From Bacillota bacterium (GTDB lineage: Bacteria > Bacillota > Clostridia > Christensenellales > Aristaeellaceae): a stretch of DNA of 5,229 nt. Of the stretch, positions 1-5,229 are shown piece after piece. Every line of letters starts with the position of its first letter. The stretch's first letter is position 1. Below the pieces are notes generated by a model that was not told the origin of the DNA, ran no database searches, and worked only from the letters and a program-made list of their open reading frames with translations. Position numbers and translations under genes: made by a program. The stretch lies in assembly GCA_023416585.1 (NCBI GenBank), contig JAEZHM010000077.1, positions 1 to 5,229 of the forward strand. The letters are read 5' to 3'.

Positions 1-2
1 GC

Positions 3-11
3 ATTATAGCA
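3..11 (-). promoter_or_regulatory. Possible extended -10 promoter for a gene beyond the left edge
   Basis: The minus strand reads TGCTATAAT, a perfect -10 hexamer (3-8) with the upstream TGN extension. No good -35 is present at 17 nt (the hexamer there is TAATAT), as is common for extended -10 or activator-dependent promoters. The surrounding block resembles the promoter of the two-component operon. The gene it would serve lies outside the window. Confidence 0.45.
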
Positions 12-25
12 TGGACTTTTGCATT

Positions 26-49
26 ATATTAAATGATTTCATTTAATAT
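26..49. repeat. Perfect AT-rich inverted repeat spanning the kinase stop codon
   Basis: Arms of 11 nt (26-36, ATATTAAATGA, and 39-49, TCATTTAATAT) are exact reverse complements with 2 nt between them. The TGA stop of the kinase gene (39-41) lies inside. The stem is almost pure A/T and no T-tract follows, so it is a poor intrinsic terminator. A near-palindromic operator for the next operon is a reasonable alternative, since a promoter-like sequence lies immediately to the left. Confidence 0.5.
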
Positions 50-1421
50 CAAATTCAATAAGAAAGCTGGTTCCGTTATCGCATTTTACAGATATTCTGC
101 CTTCATGCAAATTTACTACTGATTTTACAATGGATAAGCCAATTCCGTGATTTCCATTTTTCCCTTTATAAAACCGCTCAAATATATGCGGTAAGTCATC
201 TGTGGAAATACCATCCCCGTCATCGGTAACAGATAATAGGATTGTTTTTCCCCTATCTCTGCAGGTAAGTATGATTTGCGATTTTGCATAACGCAAAGCG
301 TTGCTTATAAGATTGCTCAGGGCTCTATACATATACTTGGCATTGTATTTATAGAAAACAGGGCATTCGTCAAAATCATAGATTAGCCTTATATTTCCTT
401 TGTCTGCAATTGACTTCAGGTTTTCCGCACAGGCGCCGAAGGTTTCACGAAGATCAATTTTCTTTTTTTCAATGTCCTGGGTTAAATTATCAATGCGCGA
501 TAAATAAAGCAGATCTTCAACCATCTCGCCAAGCCTGTCAACCTCCGAGATAATAATGCGGCTCGATTTTACCGAATCCATCAATCCACATTCCATGCCC
601 TCAGCATAGCATTTAATCGACATAAGAGGGGTCCGGAATTCATGAGATACATTCTGGAAAAAGGTTTTTTGCTCCTTATCATAGCTGTTAAGCTGCCATG
701 CTGACTGATTCATTACATTCGCCAGCTCTGTAAATTCCTTGTCTGTAAAGGTAAGCTCTTTCCTTGTAAAATCACCTTTCCCGATTTGCCTTGCAAAAAT
801 AGTTAACTGCTTAACTGGTTGGTTGACCGATCTTGCGATAATTGCGGCGATGCCGAAGGAAATAAGGGCTGCTATCAGCATAATAATGATTAAAACCAGA
901 TTAATGGTATTTGTAAATTTGCTGATCGTCGTAATATCAACATAGAATACCATGAATGTATGTTCCTGTTTTTGATCTCTAATCAGCGTGATATAAAATT
1001 CCTGTGCCCCAGCCCTTAAATGATAATTATTAATGCTATCAAGATCCAATTTATTCTCTCTTAAGTAAGCTGCAATTTGCTCTACTTTATAAGTATTGCT
1101 GCCATCCTCATTCTCATGAAAATTCTGGATCTTGTACTGGTCACTGATACTGAATACTTCTGCTTTTGTACCGGTTCTGTTTTTGGGCTGCTTAGATATG
1201 TCAGGTAATGGGTCGTTTTCATTCTGCCCTTTATCAGCTATATGCTCAGAATATGATTTAACAAAAACATTAAGCTGAGTGATGGCATCCGCTTTAATAA
1301 AGTTGCGTATAAACAGGTTAAAAGACACAAAGATTGTGATAAACAGTACCACTAGAAGTAAAAGGATCATAACAAATAATCTGCGTTGAAAGTCCCAATT
1401 TTGTTTGAATAGCTTAATCAT
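39..1421 (-). CDS. Membrane sensor histidine kinase of a two-component system
   Basis: This is a complete transmembrane histidine kinase of about 460 residues that should sense a signal at the membrane and phosphorylate the regulator encoded just upstream. Numbered from the ATG, it has TM1 at about 14-37, an extracytoplasmic region of about 130 residues, TM2 at about 171-195, a HAMP-like linker to about 247, an H-box (NVSHEFRTPL, phospho-acceptor His260), an N-box (Asn370 and Asn374), a DxGxG box at 400-404, an F-box (IFERF, about 413-417) and a GIGL G2 box at 426-429. All catalytic boxes look intact. I chose the ATG at 1421 because the AAGGA at 1434-1438 lies 12 nt upstream; a GTG at 1430 is also possible but only 3 nt from that site. 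Either start overlaps the end of the regulator gene, indicating translational coupling. The extracytoplasmic domain is not one I recognise, so the stimulus is unknown. Confidence 0.93.
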   Translation of the reverse strand: MIKLFKQNWDFQRRLFVMILLLLVVLFITIFVSFNLFIRNFIKADAITQLNVFVKSYSEHIADKGQNENDPLPDISKQPKNRTGTKAEVFSISDQYKIQNFHENEDGSNTYKVEQIAAYLRENKLDLDSINNYHLRAGAQEFYITLIRDQKQEHTFMVFYVDITTISKFTNTINLVLIIIMLIAALISFGIAAIIARSVNQPVKQLTIFARQIGKGDFTRKELTFTDKEFTELANVMNQSAWQLNSYDKEQKTFFQNVSHEFRTPLMSIKCYAEGMECGLMDSVKSSRIIISEVDRLGEMVEDLLYLSRIDNLTQDIEKKKIDLRETFGACAENLKSIADKGNIRLIYDFDECPVFYKYNAKYMYRALSNLISNALRYAKSQIILTCRDRGKTILLSVTDDGDGISTDDLPHIFERFYKGKNGNHGIGLSIVKSVVNLHEGRISVKCDNGTSFLIEFDIK

Positions 1422-2127
1422 CCTTATCACGCATCCTTAACCGAAATCCGAACCCCCATACTGAATCGACTACAACATTGCTTGCCGCCAATTTTTTCCT
1501 AAGTCTCAGTACTGTGTCATCCGAGGCGCGTGTTTGGATTTCAGTATGAAATCCCCATATATGCTCTAAAAGCTCATCTCGTGAAACGGCCCTGTCACAG
1601 TGCTGAACCAGGTAGTGAAGCAGATTATATTCATTTGGAGTCAGTGAAACACCCTCACCATTAATTGCTGCTGTTTTTGTCCTTTCATCAAGCTCAATAT
1701 TCCCGAAGGATAAAATTCTTAAATTATTTTCCGGAGAGGAGCTTTTCTTTTCGTACTCAATTCGCCGAAAAATGGCCTTTACCCGCATAACAAGAGAGAT
1801 CGCGGAAAATGGCTTGGTAAAATAATCGTCGCTTCCAAGGTTTATACCTGTAGCGTAATCCAATTCGGAGTCGCGTGCTGTGAGTATAAGAATCGGTACG
1901 GTGCTGATCTTTCTTATCTCGGTGCAAATTAAAAATCCGTCCGATCCCGGCATCATGACATCAAGTATTACCAAATCACATGGATCGGATATAAACTGAG
2001 CGAGCAGCAAATCACCATTTTCAAACGTATTAACCCTGTATCCTTCGCTCTCAAGAAATATCTTAATACCTTCACGGATATTCGCATCATCATCGGCAAT
2101 ATATATTCTTTCCTTAGATTCTTGCAT
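1414..2127 (-). CDS. OmpR/PhoB-family response regulator transcription factor
   Basis: This 237-residue DNA-binding response regulator is the expected phosphorylation partner of the kinase that follows it. The receiver domain (about 7-122) shows the acidic pocket Asp12-Asp14, phospho-acceptor Asp56 (LVILDVMMPG), Thr83 and Lys105 (FTKPF). The C-terminal winged helix (about 137-233) shows SLTPNEYNLL, the SRDELLEHIWGF segment, a recognition helix with DDTVLRLRKKL, and the terminal wing WGFGFRL. I chose the ATG at 2127 because AAGGAAGG at 2138-2145 precedes it by 10 nt. An upstream in-frame ATG at 2166 would sit only about 11 nt from the predicted transcription start, would lack a ribosome binding site, and would add 13 residues ahead of the receiver fold. 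The gene overlaps the kinase gene by 8 nt. It vaguely resembles VanR-type regulators, but no resistance genes are visible, so no symbol is given. The target is probably its own promoter plus an operon beyond the left edge. Confidence 0.94.
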   Translation of the reverse strand: MQESKERIYIADDDANIREGIKIFLESEGYRVNTFENGDLLLAQFISDPCDLVILDVMMPGSDGFLICTEIRKISTVPILILTARDSELDYATGINLGSDDYFTKPFSAISLVMRVKAIFRRIEYEKKSSSPENNLRILSFGNIELDERTKTAAINGEGVSLTPNEYNLLHYLVQHCDRAVSRDELLEHIWGFHTEIQTRASDDTVLRLRKKLAASNVVVDSVWGFGFRLRMRDKDD

Positions 2128-2137
2128 AAATAACCGA

Positions 2138-2145
2138 CCTTCCTT
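2138..2145 (-). promoter_or_regulatory. Ribosome binding site that fixes the ATG start of the response regulator
   Basis: AAGGAAGG on the minus strand lies 10 nt before the ATG at 2125-2127. It supports the 237-residue form. The upstream in-frame ATG at 2164-2166 has only AT-rich sequence before it. Confidence 0.65.
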
Positions 2146-2183
2146 CTTCTTTGCATAAAAAACCATATTATATATTTTACATC

Positions 2184-2212
2184 ATTATAGGCATGAGTTT
2201 TCTGCAAAGCAA
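2184..2212 (-). promoter_or_regulatory. Sigma-A-type promoter of the two-component operon
   Basis: On the minus strand there is a -35 element TTGCTT (2207-2212), a spacer of exactly 17 nt, and a perfect -10 element TATAAT (2184-2189). Transcription should begin near 2177 and leave a leader of about 50 nt before the regulator ATG. The leader contains the AAGGAAGG ribosome binding site. The -10 region and spacer resemble a block at the left edge of the window, which suggests a shared regulator. Confidence 0.8.
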
Positions 2213-2236
2213 CGGTAATTTTCACGCAAAACATAC

Positions 2237-2289
2237 GCATTTTCGGTTCCAATTAAACAACATACTTTTTTCACCAGAACAGAAAATGC
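2237..2289. repeat. Long inverted repeat upstream of the regulator promoter
   Basis: Two 13-nt arms (2237-2249, GCATTTTCGGTTC, and 2277-2289, GAACAGAAAATGC) are reverse complements at 12 of 13 positions and are separated by 27 nt. The proximal arm ends about 25 nt upstream of the -35 element of the two-component promoter. The placement fits a paired activator or repressor site, or a looped operator. It is not followed by a T-tract typical of a terminator. The symmetry is seen directly; the regulatory role is inferred. Confidence 0.5.
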
Positions 2290-2292
2290 ACT

Positions 2293-2330
2293 TGCAGCGC
2301 TTATAGCCATATTTTTAGTATAAGCATGCA
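2293..2330. repeat. Second inverted repeat, adjacent to the first
   Basis: The arms GCTTATA (2299-2305) and TATAAGC (2319-2325) pair perfectly across a 13-nt AT-rich loop. Symmetry continues imperfectly outwards to TGCA on both sides (2293-2296 and 2327-2330). It lies 3 nt from the preceding inverted repeat, so 2237-2330 is almost entirely made of symmetric DNA. A regulator binding site or a remnant of a recombination or insertion end are both possible; nothing here decides between them. Confidence 0.45.
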
Positions 2331-2412
2331 AAATTTTCACATGTAAGAAATTAAAATTAAATTTATTATCCTCTGCAAATAATTATTCTTAGAGTGAGAG
2401 GTTCGCCTTGAC

Positions 2413-2476
2413 GGTTCACCATGAACCCTTCCATGGTCCATTCAAAGGACAGACCTTCCCCTTGGCGGAGAAGGTC
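2413..2476 (-). other. Cluster of stem-loops just downstream of the HTH gene
   Basis: Read on the minus strand, a first hairpin (2476-2452) has a 10-bp stem with one G-T wobble and the loop GCCAA. A weak 4-bp stem follows (2450-2447 with 2439-2436). A third hairpin has a perfect 6-bp stem with a 3-nt loop (GGTTCA, TGG, TGAACC; 2427-2413). An alternative 6-bp stem, ACCATG (2437-2432) with CATGGT (2423-2418), excludes the last two. There is no T-tract after any stem, so a standard intrinsic terminator is unlikely. Candidate roles are a structured RNA or attenuator, or a single-strand DNA processing site. The structure is seen; the role is not established. Confidence 0.5.
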
Positions 2477-2489
2477 ATTTTTAATGTAA

Positions 2490-2759
2490 TCAGCTTGTAT
2501 CCGGCTGCTGAATGTAATACAGATTGCTGCTCTTGCCGCCGTTCTCACGCCACCGTTGCTCCTTGCGCAGACGACCGCTTTGCTCAAGGTCTGCTATGGC
2601 GCGCTTAACTGTGCTGCGGGACAGCTTCAGTTCTCTGGCGATGGTACCAATCGCAGGGTAGCATTTGCCGTCCTTATCCGTATGGTCGCGCAAATACATA
2701 TAGACAGATCTCGCCCGGTGCGGCAGTTCGGAGGTATAGACGGGTGTAAAGTAACCCAC
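2490..2759 (-). CDS. Small helix-turn-helix protein of the conjugation module (HTH_36-like)
   Basis: This predicted 89-residue protein is a small DNA-binding protein with a winged-helix-type fold. The N-terminal segment (RARSVYMYLRDHTDKDGKCY, about 15-34) is followed by a helix-turn-helix at about 38-62 (TIARELKLSRSTVKRAIADL), and the C-terminal part holds the WRENGGKSSNLYY segment. This pattern matches my knowledge of the HTH_36 family, related to DNA-binding domains of replication initiators and found beside coupling proteins in clostridial elements. I chose the GTG at 2757-2759 because AAAGGAAG (2767-2774) precedes it by 7 nt; an upstream TTG at 2804 has no comparable site and would overlap the coupling-protein gene by 41 nt. 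The gene begins 4 nt after the coupling-protein stop, so translation is probably coupled. A likely but untested role is transcriptional control of transfer genes or a relaxosome accessory function. Confidence 0.85.
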   Translation of the reverse strand: MGYFTPVYTSELPHRARSVYMYLRDHTDKDGKCYPAIGTIARELKLSRSTVKRAIADLEQSGRLRKEQRWRENGGKSSNLYYIQQPDTS

Positions 2760-2763
2760 GGCT

Positions 2764-4575
2764 TCACTTCCTTTCAGGTCCCTTTGGTTGTACGAATTCC
2801 TCAAAGGTTATCGCTTGCGTTGGCGTATGCACCGGACCGCCCGATGCGGTCACTTCTGTTTCCGCTTCCTCCGGCACATCCACACAGCGGCGGATGATTT
2901 CTTCCTCCACCTTACGCCTGTCGGCATATTCCACCTGTCTTGCCGACTGCTCGGCGATCTCATACGGTTTGCCGAAGGTGATGCCCCATTCCTTGAACAG
3001 CTTCAGCCGGGTGCGCATGGGATATGCGCCGGTCTTGGTGACGATAAAATTACCCTTGGGCATGGATTTGAGCTCGTCGGGAGTCATCAGCGGACGCTCA
3101 ATCATCTGCAGGCTCTGCGACGGGTCGTTCTTACCCCTGCTGACCGAGCCGCTCATGACAGTCTTTGCACCCATGGCCTTCGACAAAATCTGCGCCGATT
3201 CGCTGTTGGGAGCAAAGCCGCCGAACACCGTGTCCTGGCAGTTGTCGATGATGATGGCGGAGCCTTCTTTACCATAGTTTTTCTCCAGCTGCGCAAAGCT
3301 CTGGATGATAGCCACGATGGACACGCGGCGGGAGCGGGAAGCGGAAAACATCATCTCGGCTGACTCTATTTTCGGTATCGTTCCGATCTCATCAAGAAAC
3401 ATCATCACCCGGCTGGGGAGCTTGCCGCCATGCTCATCGGCCACCGACAGGATTTCACGGTAGAGCTGCTGGACGATAAGGCTGATAATGAAATATTTTG
3501 TGTTATCTTCCTCCGGCATGACGAGGAAGATGGCGCTTTTATTTTTACAAAACTTCTCGGCGTCGATTGCCGTGTCAAAGCATAGTATCTGCTCCAGCTC
3601 GGAATCAAGAAAAGCATTTAAGCGGGAGAGTGCCGTTGACAGGACGCTCTGCATGGCCTGCTCCGCCGAGTTGAGAGCAGCACCCGCAAACCACTTGGTT
3701 TTATGCTCGTCGGGCAGGTGAGCGAGGAGCAGCTGGAACAGAGTCCTGCCCTTGACGCCGCTGGGAGCCAGTAAATCCTGTATGAGCTTGAACACCGACA
3801 CAATGTGCCGCTGCTTCGGTTCACAGTATTCGGCGATGAGCAAAATTACGGATGTCAAGAGCCCCTCGGCAGCATCGTAGAAGAAGGCGTTTTGCCCTGC
3901 CATTGCGGAATCAAAGCCGCCGGAGGATATGATGGTCTTGGCGGTGATCTTGGCGTACTTTTCCGCTCTGGCCTTGAACGCAAGGTTCTGAGGATTCTTC
4001 AGATAGGCGTCCATGTACCTGTTGACCAGATGGAGCAGGTTGTTGCCGTCCGAGCGGGTGGGATTTCTAAGGTCGATGACCGCCACATCGTATCCATAGC
4101 AGTCCTTGGCGATTCCCGCATAGTTGCGGTAGAGGTCGCCTTTGGTGTCGGTGGTGACAAAGCTCATGCCGCAGGCACAGGCGTATTCCAGATTGGGATA
4201 GAGAAAGTTGGCGGTCTTGCCGACGCCCGCCGCGCCGATCATCAGGCAGTGGATATCGTCATCGTCCACCAGCGCGTAACCGTGGGGAGCGGCATCGTCA
4301 AACAGCTTTGCGTTTCGCCAGCCGACGATAAGCCCCTGCGCTTTCGGGAGGCTTTCACCCTTGCGCCATTTTTCCGGCTCGTAGGCAACTTCGGAATATG
4401 TCTTTTGTACCTCACGCTTTGTCGCCCAGCGGGCCGTGCCGTGCTGTCCGTCGCCTACGGTTTTACTCTTGATGCCGTTCAAGGTGTAGTAATGCGCTAT
4501 GAGCGACAGCAGTCCGATTACGCCGAACATGGACGCTCCGGCAATGATTAAAATTACGATTTGGGATGTCTGCAA
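2764..4575 (-). CDS. VirD4/TraG-type conjugative coupling ATPase (T4CP)
   Basis: This 603-residue protein is a type IV coupling protein: a membrane-anchored ATPase that delivers the relaxase-DNA complex to the conjugation channel. It has one N-terminal membrane segment (about 5-28), a conserved HGTARWAT stretch (45-52), Walker A GAAGVGKT (114-121), a TTDTKGDLY strand (141-149), an intervening region of about 190-330 where the all-alpha domain of this family lies, Walker B with MMFLDEIG (391-398), and IQSFAQLEKNYG (424-435), characteristic of the family. The tail (about 565-603) is acidic and low in conservation signals. The start is TTG at 4573-4575, with AAAGGAGGG (4582-4590) 6 nt upstream and no ATG available in frame. 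The upstream gene's stop overlaps that ribosome binding site, so the two are coupled. Many VirD4 proteins have two membrane helices; only one is apparent here. Confidence 0.95.
   Translation of the reverse strand: MQTSQIVILIIAGASMFGVIGLLSLIAHYYTLNGIKSKTVGDGQHGTARWATKREVQKTYSEVAYEPEKWRKGESLPKAQGLIVGWRNAKLFDDAAPHGYALVDDDDIHCLMIGAAGVGKTANFLYPNLEYACACGMSFVTTDTKGDLYRNYAGIAKDCYGYDVAVIDLRNPTRSDGNNLLHLVNRYMDAYLKNPQNLAFKARAEKYAKITAKTIISSGGFDSAMAGQNAFFYDAAEGLLTSVILLIAEYCEPKQRHIVSVFKLIQDLLAPSGVKGRTLFQLLLAHLPDEHKTKWFAGAALNSAEQAMQSVLSTALSRLNAFLDSELEQILCFDTAIDAEKFCKNKSAIFLVMPEEDNTKYFIISLIVQQLYREILSVADEHGGKLPSRVMMFLDEIGTIPKIESAEMMFSASRSRRVSIVAIIQSFAQLEKNYGKEGSAIIIDNCQDTVFGGFAPNSESAQILSKAMGAKTVMSGSVSRGKNDPSQSLQMIERPLMTPDELKSMPKGNFIVTKTGAYPMRTRLKLFKEWGITFGKPYEIAEQSARQVEYADRRKVEEEIIRRCVDVPEEAETEVTASGGPVHTPTQAITFEEFVQPKGPERK
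2767..2774 (-). promoter_or_regulatory. Ribosome binding site that fixes the GTG start of the HTH gene
   Basis: AAAGGAAG on the minus strand lies inside the last codons of the coupling-protein gene, 7 nt before the GTG at 2757-2759. It decides for the 89-residue product over a longer TTG-initiated form. Confidence 0.75.
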
Positions 4576-4581
4576 TCAGAT

Positions 4582-4590
4582 CCCTCCTTT
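4582..4590 (-). promoter_or_regulatory. Ribosome binding site that fixes the TTG start of the coupling protein
   Basis: The minus strand reads AAAGGAGGG here, overlapping the TAA stop (4589-4591) of the preceding gene and lying 6 nt before TTG at 4573-4575. It is the strongest ribosome binding site in the window. It supports a non-ATG start and translational coupling between the two genes. Confidence 0.85.
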
Positions 4591-5229
4591 ACATTGTCAT
4601 AGAAAAATTTACGGTCTGCTCCTGTGCCGGAACCATCGACGGCAGCTCCTGTTCAACAAACATCATGGTTTTGACGCAGTCCAGCGCAAGGCGCTGATAA
4701 GAGGACAGGAGCTTTTCCTTATCCGCCTGTGTGCATATGCCCGATGTCTGGAGCTGTCGGCCAATGTCCGACATATCCTGGCGTATCTGTTCCGCCTTGG
4801 TCCGGAGCCAGCCCCGATCCTCATGGAGACGGTAGCTGTCCTGCAGCTTTTGAAGGAGCTGCTCTGTTGTCACAGGTCGCTCCATCTGACGGAGCTCCCT
4901 CTGCATGGCAATAAGCGAACCGGCCGCCATACACTGCAGGCATTCCCGAACAGCATCAGCGTTCTCCGCCGCCGACTTGCCGGAGGTCAGAAACGGTTCC
5001 GCTGCCTCGGCGCACTCTCTGAGAAAGAAGTCGATGTCTTTATTCGTTTCAAGGGCTTTGCACAAATCGCGCAGCTCTCCGGCAACCTTCGGCAGAAGCG
5101 TGAGTTTTGGATGTTCCTGTGCCGGAATCGGATTGACGCCGTTTCCGGCTTTCAGATCCTCGTTCCAGTCCTTGTACTGAGATTTCCTTACGGAAATATC
5201 CGCATAACCTTTTTCGGACAGTATATCCT
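4589..5229 (-). CDS. Conjugation-module protein, C-terminal part only (runs off the right edge)
   Basis: An open frame enters from the right edge and ends with TAA at 4589-4591, giving at least 213 residues of C-terminal sequence. No in-frame stop occurs between 5066 and 5229, so the gene very likely begins outside the window; a TTG at 5065 would give a 158-residue product but lacks a well-placed ribosome binding site. The visible part is hydrophilic, charged and probably largely helical (for example ELRQMERPVTTEQLLQKLQD and KAEQIRQDMSDIGRQL), with no membrane segment and no motif I recognise. Its stop lies 13 nt before the coupling-protein start and overlaps that gene's ribosome binding site. 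By position it could be the C-terminal domain of a relaxase or a relaxosome accessory protein, but no catalytic histidine or tyrosine motif is visible and this remains a guess. Confidence 0.7.
   Translation of the reverse strand, partial: DILSEKGYADISVRKSQYKDWNEDLKAGNGVNPIPAQEHPKLTLLPKVAGELRDLCKALETNKDIDFFLRECAEAAEPFLTSGKSAAENADAVRECLQCMAAGSLIAMQRELRQMERPVTTEQLLQKLQDSYRLHEDRGWLRTKAEQIRQDMSDIGRQLQTSGICTQADKEKLLSSYQRLALDCVKTMMFVEQELPSMVPAQEQTVNFSMTM

Larger units (their letters stand above)
2128..2489. other. Intergenic region between conjugation module and two-component system
   Basis: This 362-nt stretch has no convincing gene. From right to left it holds a GC-rich stem-loop cluster (2413-2476), a very AT-rich stretch (about 2330-2395), two adjacent inverted repeats, the two-component promoter and its leader. 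Counted GC is 32 of 60 for 2401-2460 but 13 of 60 for 2341-2400, a sharp switch. The 9-mer GTGAAAATT occurs twice on the minus strand (2217-2225 and 2332-2340), with a related GTGAAAAAA at 2266-2274. No tRNA, rRNA or recognisable riboswitch was seen. Confidence 0.7.

Noticed and set aside
39..2127. Assignment as VanR/VanS of a glycopeptide-resistance operon
   Set aside because: The general architecture and association with a conjugative element are compatible, but many regulators share them and no vanH, vanA/B, vanX or similar gene is visible.
1968..2252. 94-codon minus-strand frame overlapping the regulator start
   Set aside because: It begins upstream of the predicted promoter, overlaps the regulator's receiver domain in another frame, and has no ribosome binding site.
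2452..2476. Intrinsic terminator after the HTH gene
   Set aside because: The hairpin is good, but the following minus-strand bases are TGTCCTTTG, not a T-tract, so termination is not supported.
2788..3363. 191-codon open frame on the plus strand
   Set aside because: It is antisense to the coupling-protein gene, has no recognisable domain, and is rich in His, Arg and Leu as expected for an antisense reading.
3805..4551. 248-codon open frame on the plus strand
   Set aside because: It lies wholly opposite the coupling-protein gene, whose Walker motifs and ribosome binding site are clear. Its translation shows no family motif, and long antisense frames are common opposite GC-rich genes.
4589..5065. 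Complete 158-residue gene starting at TTG 5065
   Set aside because: The frame stays open to the window edge for 54 more codons, and the nearest GGAG is 11 nt from the TTG, so a partial longer gene is more likely.
4905..5180. 91-codon plus-strand frame near the right edge
   Set aside because: It is antisense to the partial gene coupled to the T4CP, and its composition is that of an antisense shadow.
1..5229. CRISPR array, tRNA, rRNA or insertion-sequence transposase
   Set aside because: No regularly spaced repeats, tRNA-like cloverleaf or transposase-like frame was seen on either strand.

Overview
The window comes from a Gram-positive, probably clostridial (Firmicutes), mobile element. This rests on strong AAAGGAGG-type ribosome binding sites, TTG/GTG starts, a VirD4-type coupling protein next to a small HTH_36-like protein (an arrangement I associate with conjugative elements of gut Clostridia), and a separate AT-rich regulatory cassette. 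All supported genes lie on the minus strand, so the biological order runs from high to low coordinates.

Right part (about 2400-5229) is a GC-rich conjugation module. An unidentified gene enters from the right edge and only its C-terminal part is visible. It is followed after 13 nt by a type IV coupling protein with Walker A and B motifs, and after 4 nt by an 89-residue winged-helix-type protein. The three genes are spaced as a tightly coupled operon.

Middle part (2128-2489) has no convincing gene. Just after the HTH gene is a short cluster of stem-loops (2413-2476) with mutually exclusive pairings. Base composition then drops sharply near 2395, from about 53% GC (2401-2460) to about 22% (2341-2400). 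The AT-rich remainder holds two adjacent inverted repeats and a clear sigma-A-type promoter (TTGCTT-17-TATAAT) reading leftwards.

Left part (39-2127) is a two-component system: an OmpR/PhoB-family response regulator followed, with overlapping ends, by a membrane sensor histidine kinase. Both have their key catalytic residues. At the left edge, past the kinase stop codon, is an extended -10 promoter-like sequence embedded in a block resembling the regulator promoter. A likely reading is that the regulator controls both its own operon and a target operon beyond the left edge. Lower GC suggests the two-component system is cargo acquired by, or placed next to, the conjugation module. The regulated target, the stimulus and the element ends are not in the window. 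The core genes belong to known families; the parts worth a second look are the intergenic signals and the shared promoter block.
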